NCBI GenBank assembly: GCA_001184205.1
Contig: LBMP01000003.1
Span: forward strand, 124,001 to 188,000
Origin: Desulfocarbo indianensis
Lineage (GTDB): Bacteria > Desulfobacterota > Desulfarculia > Desulfarculales > Desulfarculaceae
DNA: 64,000 bases
Direction of reading: 5' to 3'
The notes under the pieces were generated by a model that saw only the letters and a program-made list of their open reading frames with translations, did not search any database and was not told where the DNA came from. Below are positions 9,088 to 18,751 of the stretch, in pieces. Each line of letters begins with the position of its first letter. The stretch's first letter is position 1. Made by a program: the position numbers and the translations under genes.

Positions 9088-10281
9088 ATGAAGCCTGTCC
9101 GTGGTTTGTTGGCGTTGGCGCTAATGGGGTTTTGGTTGGCCGGTTGCTTGGGCGATCAGCCCAGGATGCATTCCATGGGTCAAATGTCCTGGCAGGAAGG
9201 CATCAAGGTCTTGGGCCAGCGCTTGAAGGAAGACCTCAACGAGCAGTACAAGATGCAGCTTTTGGTGGGCCGCACCGGCCTGGTCAAGGCGCCCAAGATC
9301 GTCTTCGATCCCTTCCTCTACGTGGAAGACGGCCAGCAGCCGGTGGTCAATCGCGAGATCGGACGCACGTTGGAGGGGTTGTTGGGGCCCGAGTTTCAGT
9401 TGATCCCGCTCAATAGACGCAATCTGGGCGAGGCCGAACTCGTGCTGACCGGTATTTTGAACCTGGCCCGCGGACAGGGCGGCAGCGGGGCCAACACCTA
9501 TATCCTGGAATGCGTGATGATCAACAAGGTGGACGGGGTGGTGAAGGCCAGAGTGCGAGTAGGCTTGGCGAACCTGCCTTTGGATACTTTTGCCCTGTAT
9601 AAAGACAGCCCCATCTTCCTCAAGGGCTGGCACACCCGCTTGGCCCTGACCGTGGCCCAGACCCCGCCCAATGCCAAGGCGGACCCAGCCTATCTGGAAG
9701 CCCTGCCCGCCAAGGCCGCTTTCCAAGAGGGCCTGGAGCTTTATCAAAGCAAGAACTACCTCGATGCGCTCAACGCTTTTCAGGATTCGCTCAGGGAGTC
9801 CAAACAGCCGCTCATGAGCGCCCTGGGCGGCGTGTTTCTTTGCACCCGCAAATTGGGCCAACCCAAGCAAGCCAATGCCGCCTTTACCCAACTGCTGGCC
9901 AAAGCCATAGAATACAGGCGGGTCATAGATTTCCGCCTGTTGTTCTCGGTCAACTCGCCGTATTTCATAGAGAGCCAGGAGCTTGTGGCTCAATATGCCT
10001 GGTGGCTTAAGGAATTGGCCCTCTATGCCAAAGACGCGGGCATCTGCCTAGAGATCGTGGGGCACAGCAGCCGCAGCGGGGATTCGGCTTACAATGACCG
10101 CCTCTCGGAGCAGCGGGCCAAAGTCGTGCAGGGCATCATGGCCGTCACCTATCCCGACATCATGAAAAAGAGCTCCGTGAAGGGCATGGGATTCAGGGAC
10201 AACATCGTGGGCACGGGAGCCGACGACGCCAGCGACGCCATAGACCGCCGGGTGGAATTCAAGATCAGGGAATGCAATTAG
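9088..10281 (+). CDS. OmpA-like lipoprotein with TPR segment
   Basis: A 397-residue protein. ATG 9088 is preferred over ATG 9055 and 9064 because GGGAAGG lies 6 bp upstream and the lipoprotein signal (LALALMGFWLAGC) follows directly. The first domain (about 40-190) resembles LpoB/CsgG-like lipoprotein folds in pattern (VNREIGRTLEGLLG, LVLTGILNLARGQ). TPR units occupy about 205-285, and the C-terminus is an OmpA/MotB peptidoglycan-binding-like domain (LEIVGHSSRSGDSAYNDRLS, AKVVQGI). It is probably an outer-membrane lipoprotein that bridges to peptidoglycan, the last member of the three-gene cassette. Confidence 0.8.
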   Translation: MKPVRGLLALALMGFWLAGCLGDQPRMHSMGQMSWQEGIKVLGQRLKEDLNEQYKMQLLVGRTGLVKAPKIVFDPFLYVEDGQQPVVNREIGRTLEGLLGPEFQLIPLNRRNLGEAELVLTGILNLARGQGGSGANTYILECVMINKVDGVVKARVRVGLANLPLDTFALYKDSPIFLKGWHTRLALTVAQTPPNAKADPAYLEALPAKAAFQEGLELYQSKNYLDALNAFQDSLRESKQPLMSALGGVFLCTRKLGQPKQANAAFTQLLAKAIEYRRVIDFRLLFSVNSPYFIESQELVAQYAWWLKELALYAKDAGICLEIVGHSSRSGDSAYNDRLSEQRAKVVQGIMAVTYPDIMKKSSVKGMGFRDNIVGTGADDASDAIDRRVEFKIRECN

Positions 10282-10358
10282 CTCTAGGTGGTTCGAGTAT
10301 CCCGGGAACGCAATGGCCGCTGGCCTTGGATGACTTGACACCGGGGGGGCGGAGGGGG

Positions 10359-10430
10359 CGCATCTGGTTTAAAAGCCAGGAAGGCCAGGGAACCACCTTT
10401 TCCTTTGGCTGCCGAACGCCGCGGACATGA
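10359..10430 (+). pseudogene. Remnant of histidine kinase 3' end
   Basis: Bases 10359-10413 match the kinase tail at 5115-5170 with a few substitutions and a one-base deletion in the T run, which shifts the frame (RIWFKSQEGQGTTF, then SFGC instead of FLWL). Only the last codons are present, so it codes for nothing useful. It marks either a duplication of the insertion target or the scar of a second kinase gene. Confidence 0.8.
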
Positions 10431-10473
10431 GTTAGCGGGGCGGTTTCCTTCTCGCAATTCCACACAGCTATCT

Positions 10474-12324
10474 TTAGACATGAGACTTTATCTCGGTTAA
10501 CCACGTGCGGACATCGCCGTTTGGATCAATCGAGTCAAGAAGATCAGGGGTCATAGCCAAGACAGCATCAAGGTTGAGCCATTTCTTTGCCCTGCTAATT
10601 TTCTTGCCTTGGTTTTTCTCTGTCAGTTCTTCCCAGGCTTTGGGGCTGCCTGAATTTTGATGAAGCGTTTTGGCGACCACAGTGGGGACATCATCAAAAT
10701 CACCGTATGTGAGAGCCAACTCAGGGCGCACAGCTTTTATAGCATCTGGGTGGATGTAGTTCTCAATCTCAAATTTTGTAGTGATGAAGGCTTTGCAGTT
10801 GTCTCTAGCGTTAATATCGTCAGCCATACTCTGATAATGAGCATCAACTGGAGGCTCAGTATCCCTGTCAAAAATGTGAACCTCAGGTCTGTTCAAATTT
10901 GCCAGCCGCGACACCCAGAGAGCTAAGTTTGACCCACCGCAGGGAACAAAAATGATTCTTCCATCGTCTTCCAAGGTTTCAAGGTCCGGCACGTCCTCAC
11001 CCGCCTGCTTCAGGACGTAGGAGATACCTTTAAGGAAGTTGATGTCATTACCGCCTTCAACCCCGATGAAGAGTTTGACATCATGGTCTGCAAGGATGCC
11101 CAATTCTTTAGCAAGTGTCTGGCAGGTTGATTCGTCACCGCATTGAATTTCACGACAGCCGTCTTCGCATACGCCGATGTATCTGATGCATTCAAATGGC
11201 ACCAACCTGGCCAGGGTCGGGGTATGCGTAGTCAGAAGAACCTGGCAATCCGGACTTTCTGAAAGGTCCATAAATGCGCGCATCAGCATCTTTTGGTTAT
11301 GTGGGTGCTGACTTGTCTCAGGTTCCTCGATTGCATAAATCACGCTGCTGAGTCCCTTTTCTTTTGCCATTTGCTCAGCCTTCGCTCTGAAGAAATTGAG
11401 CAGAATGAGTCGCCGGACTCCGCTTCCACGCTTATTGATCGGAACCTCATCATCGCCAGTCAGACTTACCTTGAAGACACTCGCCCAACTGGAGGTCTTA
11501 AACTTTGGGTTCAACTGGTTGGCAAGAGACGGGTGCATCTCTTTAAGCTTTTTTGTTGTAAGCTCAGCTATGGCGACAACGTTTTGTTCAACGCGCTTGG
11601 CAATTGCATCCAGCTCAGCCTCCTGAGCCTTTATTGCCTCTTTGATTGCGGCCTTCATAGGATCTTGGGCTTCATCGTCCTGGTCGGTACTTGCCCTGTC
11701 GGATTTAAACAACGCGTAGCAGGGAAGGCTTGTTTTGAGCTGAGCCCAAATCTTCTTGGCCTCATCTTTTTCCAATTCAATCAGAACCTCGCCAAGCTCT
11801 GATTCAGGATCAGAATCCCATAGCAGTTTGCGAATTTTCGAATTAACTCTTTTATCCGTATCGCTCAGGTCTATTCCCTTGTCGGCAGTTCGTTTCTTGA
11901 GGTCAGCATTTTTTAAATATAGGAGATCGCTCAACCCATCTTTGGTGGGGTGCATTGCCTTTGCATAAATGTTAGTAACTTTTGGTTTTTGAATCGATGC
12001 GTTATATTGTTTGATTATTTCAAGACGACCGCTAGAGTTGACTAGATATTCTTGTGATAGGTTAGTTGCGTAATCAGCGTCTAGAATCAACTTTTCAGGA
12101 AGGTCATCGAATTCACACGTTATCCTGACATCCTTAGCATCACCCCCAATGCTAGCGTCATCTGGGTCCATTTCAGCTTCTTTAAAAAATATGTTTAGTG
12201 CATCTAAAATAGATGATTTTCCTGAATCATTTCTGCCGGCAAAGATAGTCAAGTCCTGGATCTCAAACTCTGTATCATCTTTGTAGCAGCGGAAGTTACG
12301 GAGTTTTATCTTGACAATCCGCAT
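10474..12324 (-). CDS. OLD family ATP-dependent nuclease (AAA ATPase plus TOPRIM)
   Basis: A 616-residue protein. The N-terminal ABC-type ATPase has a Walker A (GRNDSGKSS) near residue 35 and a Walker B (YAIEEPETSQHPH); the C-terminal TOPRIM domain has the GVEGGND Glu and the IFDRDTEP Asp pair. OLD nucleases act in phage defence and abortive infection. No UvrD-like gajB partner is present, so it fits the stand-alone class. ATG 12324 is chosen because the protein then starts MRIVKIKLRNFRC, as in the family, and because the promoter at 12365-12393 excludes the upstream ATGs. The gene is visibly AT-richer than its neighbours and lies just past the 3' end of tRNA-Thr, both signs of horizontal gain. 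Confidence 0.88.
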   Translation of the reverse strand: MRIVKIKLRNFRCYKDDTEFEIQDLTIFAGRNDSGKSSILDALNIFFKEAEMDPDDASIGGDAKDVRITCEFDDLPEKLILDADYATNLSQEYLVNSSGRLEIIKQYNASIQKPKVTNIYAKAMHPTKDGLSDLLYLKNADLKKRTADKGIDLSDTDKRVNSKIRKLLWDSDPESELGEVLIELEKDEAKKIWAQLKTSLPCYALFKSDRASTDQDDEAQDPMKAAIKEAIKAQEAELDAIAKRVEQNVVAIAELTTKKLKEMHPSLANQLNPKFKTSSWASVFKVSLTGDDEVPINKRGSGVRRLILLNFFRAKAEQMAKEKGLSSVIYAIEEPETSQHPHNQKMLMRAFMDLSESPDCQVLLTTHTPTLARLVPFECIRYIGVCEDGCREIQCGDESTCQTLAKELGILADHDVKLFIGVEGGNDINFLKGISYVLKQAGEDVPDLETLEDDGRIIFVPCGGSNLALWVSRLANLNRPEVHIFDRDTEPPVDAHYQSMADDINARDNCKAFITTKFEIENYIHPDAIKAVRPELALTYGDFDDVPTVVAKTLHQNSGSPKAWEELTEKNQGKKISRAKKWLNLDAVLAMTPDLLDSIDPNGDVRTWLTEIKSHV

Positions 12325-12364
12325 AGCTAGCCTTGCCCCCCCATAAGATGGTTCATTTGGCTGC

Positions 12365-12393
12365 ATTAAAAACCATTCAAAAATACTCGTCAA
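12365..12393 (-). promoter_or_regulatory. Predicted promoter of the OLD nuclease gene
   Basis: On the minus strand TTGACG (12393-12388) and TTTAAT (12370-12365) with a 17-bp spacer, leaving a leader of about 35 nt to ATG 12324. Confidence 0.55.
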
Positions 12394-12488
12394 AATATAA
12401 CATGGAATTGTCAAATTGAATTTAGGAGATTTGTCCGGAAAAGGCGGTCGGGGGCAAATTCAGAAACGAGTCGCTTTCAAAGTCGGAA

Positions 12489-12517
12489 GGGGTTACACCT
12501 TTATGTGGTGCAACCCC
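12489..12517 (-). other. Hairpin downstream of tRNA-Thr
   Basis: An 11-bp stem with one mismatch (GGGGTTGCACC and GGTGTAACCCC on the minus strand) and a 7-nt loop. No T run follows, so it may be a processing or weak termination signal for the tRNA. Confidence 0.4.
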
Positions 12518-12527
12518 TTGATATCAA

Positions 12528-12602
12528 TGGAGCCGGCGGTAGGAATTGAACCAACGACCTGCTGATTACGAATCAGCTGCTCTACCCCTGAGCTACGCCG
12601 GC
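12528..12602 (-). tRNA. tRNA-Thr (CGT anticodon)
   Basis: 75 nt on the minus strand including an encoded CCA. The acceptor arm GCCGGCG pairs with CGCCGGC, the D arm has GCTC/GAGC, the anticodon arm is GCTGA-TTCGTAA-TCAGC, which places CGT at positions 34-36 (reading ACG, Thr), and the T arm carries GGTTCAATTCC. All four arms close. Confidence 0.95.
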
Positions 12603-12903
12603 TATGGAATGGAAATCACTTATACCGTGCCCCTTTGCCATGGTCAAGGCCTGCTGAAAAAACTGCCGCGCTCGACCACCGCCGCCGCCAAAGGTGCGCG
12701 CATTGGGCCTGGGGAATCCACGGCTTTCTGTGGATGACTCGGCAGGCCGCGGGGCCGACGGAAGCCTGCCATAAAAAACCAAGCCCGGCAGACGCAACGT
12801 TGTATTTCCCTGCGCCCGCCGGGCCTGGTTTACCGGGATAATTCAACCTCGGCCGGCTCGCATCGGTTGCCCGCCGGCCAGGAGCCCCGCGCCGGATTTA
12901 TTT
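12603..12903. other. Intergenic region between tRNA-Thr and mvhD-1
   Basis: About 300 bp without a gene. It contains the likely mvhD-1 terminator (12773-12824) and a GGCCGGC/GCCGGCC inverted repeat near 12850-12880. The promoter of tRNA-Thr must also lie here but no clear -35/-10 pair was found. Confidence 0.5.
12773..12824 (-). terminator. Probable terminator of hdrA-1/mvhD-1
   Basis: On the minus strand GCCCGGC (12824-12818) pairs with GCCGGGC (12789-12783), followed within four bases by a run of six T. The intervening loop is long, so strength is uncertain. Confidence 0.45.
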
Positions 12904-13671
12904 TCAGGCCAGGGCGTAGCTATTTTGGCCGGGGTCGTACCTCACCAGACCATAGCGCGACGAATCGATCATGTGCTTGGCCACCTCGGAGGGGCTCATG
13001 CTCAATTTCTCCGAAATCTCTCCGGTGGAGAGCGGCCCTACCCGCAAGAGGGAAGTGATTTCGCTGATGGCCAGTTTGTCCAGGATCAGTTCGTTGAACA
13101 GGCGGTCGAACTCCTCGCCGTTGTAAAAAGCCTCGTACTTTTCTTCTTTCTTGGTCGGGATTCTCAGCCGCTCCCTCTCCACCAGCCTGATGTAGGGGAC
13201 CAACTTGCTGACGGCGTCGAGCTTGAATTTCATTTCATCCAAGTCGATGCCCTCACCCTTGCCCAGCGGTCCCAGGCCCATTATCTCCGCGCCGTACTCG
13301 TTCATGATGTTGGCAAAGCGGATTCCCTCTCCGGCCGAGACCCACTCCAGGCGCAGTCTGTTGGGATTGATGCCGATGTGCGCCAGCAATTTCTTGGCGA
13401 TATGAACCATGCTGAGGGCGTCGTAATTGCCGTGGGTGATGTAATGGCAGTCGTCCAGGTGGCACCCGCCGATGAACATGCCGTCGGCGCCGTTGGCAAA
13501 GGCCTGCAACACGTTTTGCAGATCGACCCTGCCGGAACACATGATCCTGATCAGCCGGATGTAGGGCGGGTATTGAAAGCGCGACACACCGCAAAGGTCC
13601 GCGCCGCCATAGCAGCACCAGTTGCAAATCATACCGATTATTTTCGGCGTGAATTTTTTGTCATTGCTCAT
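12904..13671 (-). CDS. mvhD: MvhD-type hydrogenase iron-sulfur subunit with C-terminal helix domain (Cys version)
   Basis: A 255-residue protein. The first 140 residues are MvhD/FrhD-like, the small [2Fe-2S] subunit that hands electrons to HdrA: CNWCCYGGADLCG near the N-terminus and GGCHLDDCHYITHGN further on. At the position where the second MvhD of this window has a TGA codon, this one has Cys (GGCH). Residues about 150-255 extend beyond the family core and end in a winged-helix-like segment (ISEKLSMSPSEVAKHMIDSS). It lies 57 bp behind hdrA-1, so the two probably form an HdrA-MvhD electron-transfer module. No HdrB/C partner is adjacent. The start at ATG 13671 has a weak ribosome site. Confidence 0.9.
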   Translation of the reverse strand: MSNDKKFTPKIIGMICNWCCYGGADLCGVSRFQYPPYIRLIRIMCSGRVDLQNVLQAFANGADGMFIGGCHLDDCHYITHGNYDALSMVHIAKKLLAHIGINPNRLRLEWVSAGEGIRFANIMNEYGAEIMGLGPLGKGEGIDLDEMKFKLDAVSKLVPYIRLVERERLRIPTKKEEKYEAFYNGEEFDRLFNELILDKLAISEITSLLRVGPLSTGEISEKLSMSPSEVAKHMIDSSRYGLVRYDPGQNSYALA

Positions 13672-13728
13672 TTTTATCTGACCCCGTGGTTAATTGTTTT
13701 GGCAAACCCCATTGTCCCCAGGCGGCTA

Positions 13729-16700
13729 TTAATGGAGCGCGGCGTAGATTTGATTGGAGAGTTCCTCGTCCGTGTAGTGCTTGAGCTGAATGGCCGCCGT
13801 GGGGCACTTGGTGTTGCAAAGCCCGTCGCCCTTGCAGAGCACGGGATTGACCGAGGCTTTTCTTCCCTGGGGAGTTTCCACGAACTCGATGGCGCCGTAG
13901 GTGCAAACCGTGATGCAGGCGCCGCAGGAAATGCAGGCGTTATGGTCCACCTCGCACACGGAGCCCGAAGCCACCACGGTGTCATTGGCCAGAAGAGTGA
14001 GCACCCTGCCCGCCGCGCCGTAGGCCTGGCCGATGGTCTCGGAGATAAGCTTGGGATAATGGGCCATGCCGCACAGATAAACGCCTTCCGCGCCGAAATC
14101 CACCGGCCGCAATTTGACGTGCGCTTCCTGGAAAAAGCCGTCCGCCCCCAGATTGACCTTGAATTGCTGCGATATTTCCTTGCTGGCCGCGTTGGGGATT
14201 ATGGCGGCGGCCAAGGATACGATGTCAGCGTCGATCTCAAGCTTGTCGCCCAGGATATAGTCGTGGGCATCGACTTTCAGGACCGACTTGCCGCCTTCCT
14301 CGACGAGCTTGACCTCGGGCAATTGCTCGGGCTCGTAGCGGATGAATTTCACGTCCTTGCCGGAGGCCTCCCGGTAATAGTTCTCCTTGAAGCCATAGGT
14401 CCTCATGTCCCTGAACAGGACGTAGATGTCCATCTCGGGATTGATTTCCTTGAGTTGCAGCGCGTTCTTGATGGCCTGGTTGCAGCAAATCCGGCTGCAA
14501 TAATTCCTGTCCTCATTGCGGCAGCCCACGCATTGGATCATCACCAGATTCTTGGCGTTGGTCACCGTTTCATCGCCGGCGGCGATCTTCTCTTCCAGCT
14601 CCAGATGGGTGAGCACCCTTTCATCCTGGCCGTAGAGGTATTCGGTGGGCGTGTACAGATCCGCGCCCACCGCGATGATGGCCGCCCCGTGCTTTAGCTC
14701 CGAAAGCCCTCTTTCCGACTCCAGCCTGGTGGTGAAGTTGCCCACGTAACCGGCGACGTCCTTGATGACCGCCCGGTGATACACGTGCACCTGGGGATGC
14801 TTATAAACTTTATCGATGAGGTCTTGCAGATAAGCCTGGATATCCATACCCTCGATGGTGTGACGCAGCCGGCGGGCGATTCCGCCCAATACGGATTCCT
14901 TCTCCAGCAGATAGACCACGTGGCCCTGGTCGGCTATGCTGAGGGCGCTGGTCATGCCCGCGATGCCGCCGCCCACTACCAGGGCCCTCTTGTCCACCGG
15001 CAGGTCGATCTCCTGCAGCGGCTCCAGGAAGTGGCTGCGGGCCACCGACATGCGGATGATGTCCTTGGCCTTTTGGGTGGCCGCTTCCTGTTCCTTGGAG
15101 TGCACCCAAGAGCAGTGTTCGCGGATGTTGGCCATGTCGTAGTAGTATTGATTGATGCCGGCTTCGCGCAGGGTATCGCGGAACAGGGGCTCATGGGTTC
15201 GGGGGGTGCAGGCGGCTACGATAACCCTATTGAGCCCCCGTTCCTTGATATCCTTAGCCAGCATGGCGGCGGCTTCGGTGGAGCAGATGAAAAGGCTTTC
15301 CTCGGCGTGGGCCACGTTGGGCAGGGTCTTGGCGTATTCAACCGCGGAGGGAACGTTCACGATCCTGCCGATATTGGCGCCGCAATGGCAGACGTAAACC
15401 CCGATCTTGGGCTCTTCCTGGGAAACGTCCCTTTCCTGAGGATACACCCTTTCCTTGGACAATTTCCCCCGCCGGTGATCCAGCAATTGGCCGCATTGGG
15501 AGCCCGCCCCGCTGGCGGTGAAAACCGACTCGGGAATATCCATGGGCCCCTGAAAAGCGCCGCTCACGAAAATGCCGGGACGCGAAGATTCCATGGAGTT
15601 GAAAGGATTCACCTTGCAGAAACCATGCTCGTTCAGTTCTATGCCGAAGGTATCGGCCAAGGCTTGATGGTTGACCGGCGGGTTCAGGCCCACCGATAAA
15701 ACCACCATGTCGAATTCTTCTTCCTTCACGCCTTCATCTGGCGTGGAATAGCGAATGGTTACGTTTTTGGTGACCGGGTCTTCCCGCACTATGGAGGCGT
15801 AGCTTCTGAAAAAACGGATTCCGGGCAGTTGCTCGGCTCTTTGGAAGAACCGTTCGAAATCCTTGCCATAGGACCTGATGTCGTTGTGGAAGATGGTGCA
15901 GCCGGCGTCAGCGTCATGGTCCTTGGTGAGGATCACCTGCTTTTGGGTGTAGGTGCAGCACACGGCCGAGCAATAGCTGTTGTCGCCGGGGGTGACCCGC
16001 CGGGAGCCGATGCATTGAATCCAAGCCACGTTGTGGGGATGCTTCTTGTCCGACTGGCGCAGTATCTCGCCTTCATAGGGACCAGTGGCGCACAGAAGCC
16101 GCTCGTAATCCATGCTGGTCACCACGTTGCTGAACTCGCCGTAGCGATATTCGGTCCGGAATTTGGGATCAAAAGGCTCGAACCCCGGAGCCAGGATCAC
16201 CGCCCCCACCTTCACGTCCACCGTCTCGCCGGGCTGATCGAAATCTATGGCCCCGGTCTTACAGATTGACTGGCAAATGGCGCATTTCTTGTCCTTGAGG
16301 AAAAGGCAGCTCTCGTCTATATATGGCTTGAGGGGAATGGCCTGGGCGAAATAGATATGGATGGCCTTGTTCTGGGATATCTTCTGGTTGAACTGGTCGG
16401 GGTATTCCACCGGGCAGGACTCCACGCAAAGCGTGCAGCCGATGCATTTACTTTCGATGATATATCTGGGCTTCTTGTACAGCGTCACCGTGAAATCGCC
16501 GGCCTTGCCCTCCACCCGGTCCACTTCGGTATAGGTCAATATCTCGATATTGGGATGCCGGCTGCACTCCACGAACTTGGGCGATTCGATGCACATGGAG
16601 CAGTCGTTGGAGGGAAAGGTCTTGTCCAGCTGGGCCATGTGGCCGCCGATGGTGGGGGCCTTGTCCACCAGATATACCTTGAAGCCGGCGGTGCCCAGGT

Positions 16701-16806
16701 CCAGCGCGGCCTGAATGCCGCTGATCCCCCCTCCCACGATCATTACGTCCCCAAACTCGCCTTCTTGTAATTGTTTACAAAGTCGTTCTATTTTTTCGTC
16801 CATCAT
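13729..16806 (-). CDS. hdrA: HdrA-like FAD/iron-sulfur protein (Cys version)
   Basis: A 1025-residue protein of the long HdrA form in sulfate reducers. ATG 16806 is chosen because AAGGA lies 7 bp upstream and MMDEKIERL leads straight into the domain; the frame stays open further upstream but that part has no family character. In order: Rossmann FAD motif VGGGISG (about 22-28), NDCSMCIESPKF, two ferredoxin-like clusters (CIGCTLCVESCP, CAICQSICK), the HdrA segment WIQCIGSR with CCTYTQK, then a second half with [20 protein letters not shown] and another FAD motif VVGGGIAGM, and a C-terminal ferredoxin. In that last domain one cluster reads CKGDGLCNTKCP, with Asp where the second Cys is expected. 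It probably bifurcates or confurcates electrons together with MvhD. Confidence 0.92.
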   Translation of the reverse strand: MMDEKIERLCKQLQEGEFGDVMIVGGGISGIQAALDLGTAGFKVYLVDKAPTIGGHMAQLDKTFPSNDCSMCIESPKFVECSRHPNIEILTYTEVDRVEGKAGDFTVTLYKKPRYIIESKCIGCTLCVESCPVEYPDQFNQKISQNKAIHIYFAQAIPLKPYIDESCLFLKDKKCAICQSICKTGAIDFDQPGETVDVKVGAVILAPGFEPFDPKFRTEYRYGEFSNVVTSMDYERLLCATGPYEGEILRQSDKKHPHNVAWIQCIGSRRVTPGDNSYCSAVCCTYTQKQVILTKDHDADAGCTIFHNDIRSYGKDFERFFQRAEQLPGIRFFRSYASIVREDPVTKNVTIRYSTPDEGVKEEEFDMVVLSVGLNPPVNHQALADTFGIELNEHGFCKVNPFNSMESSRPGIFVSGAFQGPMDIPESVFTASGAGSQCGQLLDHRRGKLSKERVYPQERDVSQEEPKIGVYVCHCGANIGRIVNVPSAVEYAKTLPNVAHAEESLFICSTEAAAMLAKDIKERGLNRVIVAACTPRTHEPLFRDTLREAGINQYYYDMANIREHCSWVHSKEQEAATQKAKDIIRMSVARSHFLEPLQEIDLPVDKRALVVGGGIAGMTSALSIADQGHVVYLLEKESVLGGIARRLRHTIEGMDIQAYLQDLIDKVYKHPQVHVYHRAVIKDVAGYVGNFTTRLESERGLSELKHGAAIIAVGADLYTPTEYLYGQDERVLTHLELEEKIAAGDETVTNAKNLVMIQCVGCRNEDRNYCSRICCNQAIKNALQLKEINPEMDIYVLFRDMRTYGFKENYYREASGKDVKFIRYEPEQLPEVKLVEEGGKSVLKVDAHDYILGDKLEIDADIVSLAAAIIPNAASKEISQQFKVNLGADGFFQEAHVKLRPVDFGAEGVYLCGMAHYPKLISETIGQAYGAAGRVLTLLANDTVVASGSVCEVDHNACISCGACITVCTYGAIEFVETPQGRKASVNPVLCKGDGLCNTKCPTAAIQLKHYTDEELSNQIYAALH

Positions 16807-17384
16807 TGGTTTTCCTTTTTTACAACCGCTGGGGATTGTGATGAGCGCTTTAAGCCCGGCATTGACCAAGCCTGCCGTTTTCTTCCGGACCAGGGCTTCA
16901 GCGCCGCGGGAACGCGAACCTGGGGTTGCTGACCGGCCGTACCTCCAGTCAGAGCGTCTGCGGCCCCTAAGAACCGCCGCTCGGTGCCGGCCATGTCTTG
17001 GTTTTCCAAATGGAGAGGCATTGTTTCCTCCCGTTATTGACCTGCGCTTGGGCGTCACGGCCCAAAAGCGATATCAACCCGGGAGGTTGGGGGATTTGGC
17101 AAGGCTGTTGGCGAAGGCTTGCATAAACTTGGGAGGCAGCTCCGGCGTTCCCTTTCTACCGTGCCCGGGTAGCATCAGCCATGGGACACTCAGGTGAAGC
17201 CGAAGTTGGGACGCATTGGTCAATTACCTCACTAAAGCTATAATATAGCTATTAAAGCTCAAGGCGGCCAACCAGTCAAATAGATAATAACGATGTCAGG
17301 TTCGTCTGATAATCCGTAAGGGGCATAGCAAGCGCCCCTATGGGGTGTGGGCTTGGCGCGAGGCCGCCGGCGTGGCAAAAGACC
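16807..17384. other. Long region upstream of hdrA-1
   Basis: Nearly 600 bp without a convincing gene. A perfect palindrome with 7-bp arms (AGCTATA-A-TATAGCT, 17236-17250) lies in an AT-rich patch that also offers a weak minus-strand promoter (TTGGCC, 18 bp, TATATT). If used, this gives hdrA-1 a leader of more than 400 nt. I could not match the leader to a known riboswitch. Confidence 0.4.
17236..17250. promoter_or_regulatory. Palindrome upstream of hdrA-1, possible operator
   Basis: AGCTATA, one central A, TATAGCT. It overlaps the only AT-rich promoter-like stretch upstream of hdrA-1. Confidence 0.35.
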
Positions 17385-17423
17385 AAAAAAGCGGCGTCCC
17401 CGGCCAAGGGCCCAGGACGCCGC
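17385..17423 (-). terminator. Rho-independent terminator of metK-ahcY
   Basis: On the minus strand a perfect 9-bp stem GCGGCGTCC/GGACGCCGC is followed at once by six T. It sits 26 bp behind the ahcY stop codon. Confidence 0.9.
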
Positions 17424-17449
17424 GACTAGGGCTGAATACTTGTTAAAGC

Positions 17450-18709
<1,260 letters not shown>

Positions 18710-18751
18710 TTACTCGCTTTTTAAATGATTAACGCCCCGCGCGGCTTTCGC

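Noticed and set aside
10414-10474. Search for a tRNA-Thr 3' end repeat as an attachment site at the far side of the OLD gene
   Set aside because: No match to the tRNA 3' end was found, so integration there remains unproven.
12489-12517. Hairpin behind tRNA-Thr as a rho-independent terminator
   Set aside because: No T run follows on the minus strand; kept only as a hairpin.
16807-17058. Upstream extension of hdrA-1 to 17058
   Set aside because: The added residues are low-complexity and unlike HdrA, while ATG 16806 has a good ribosome site and the normal family start.
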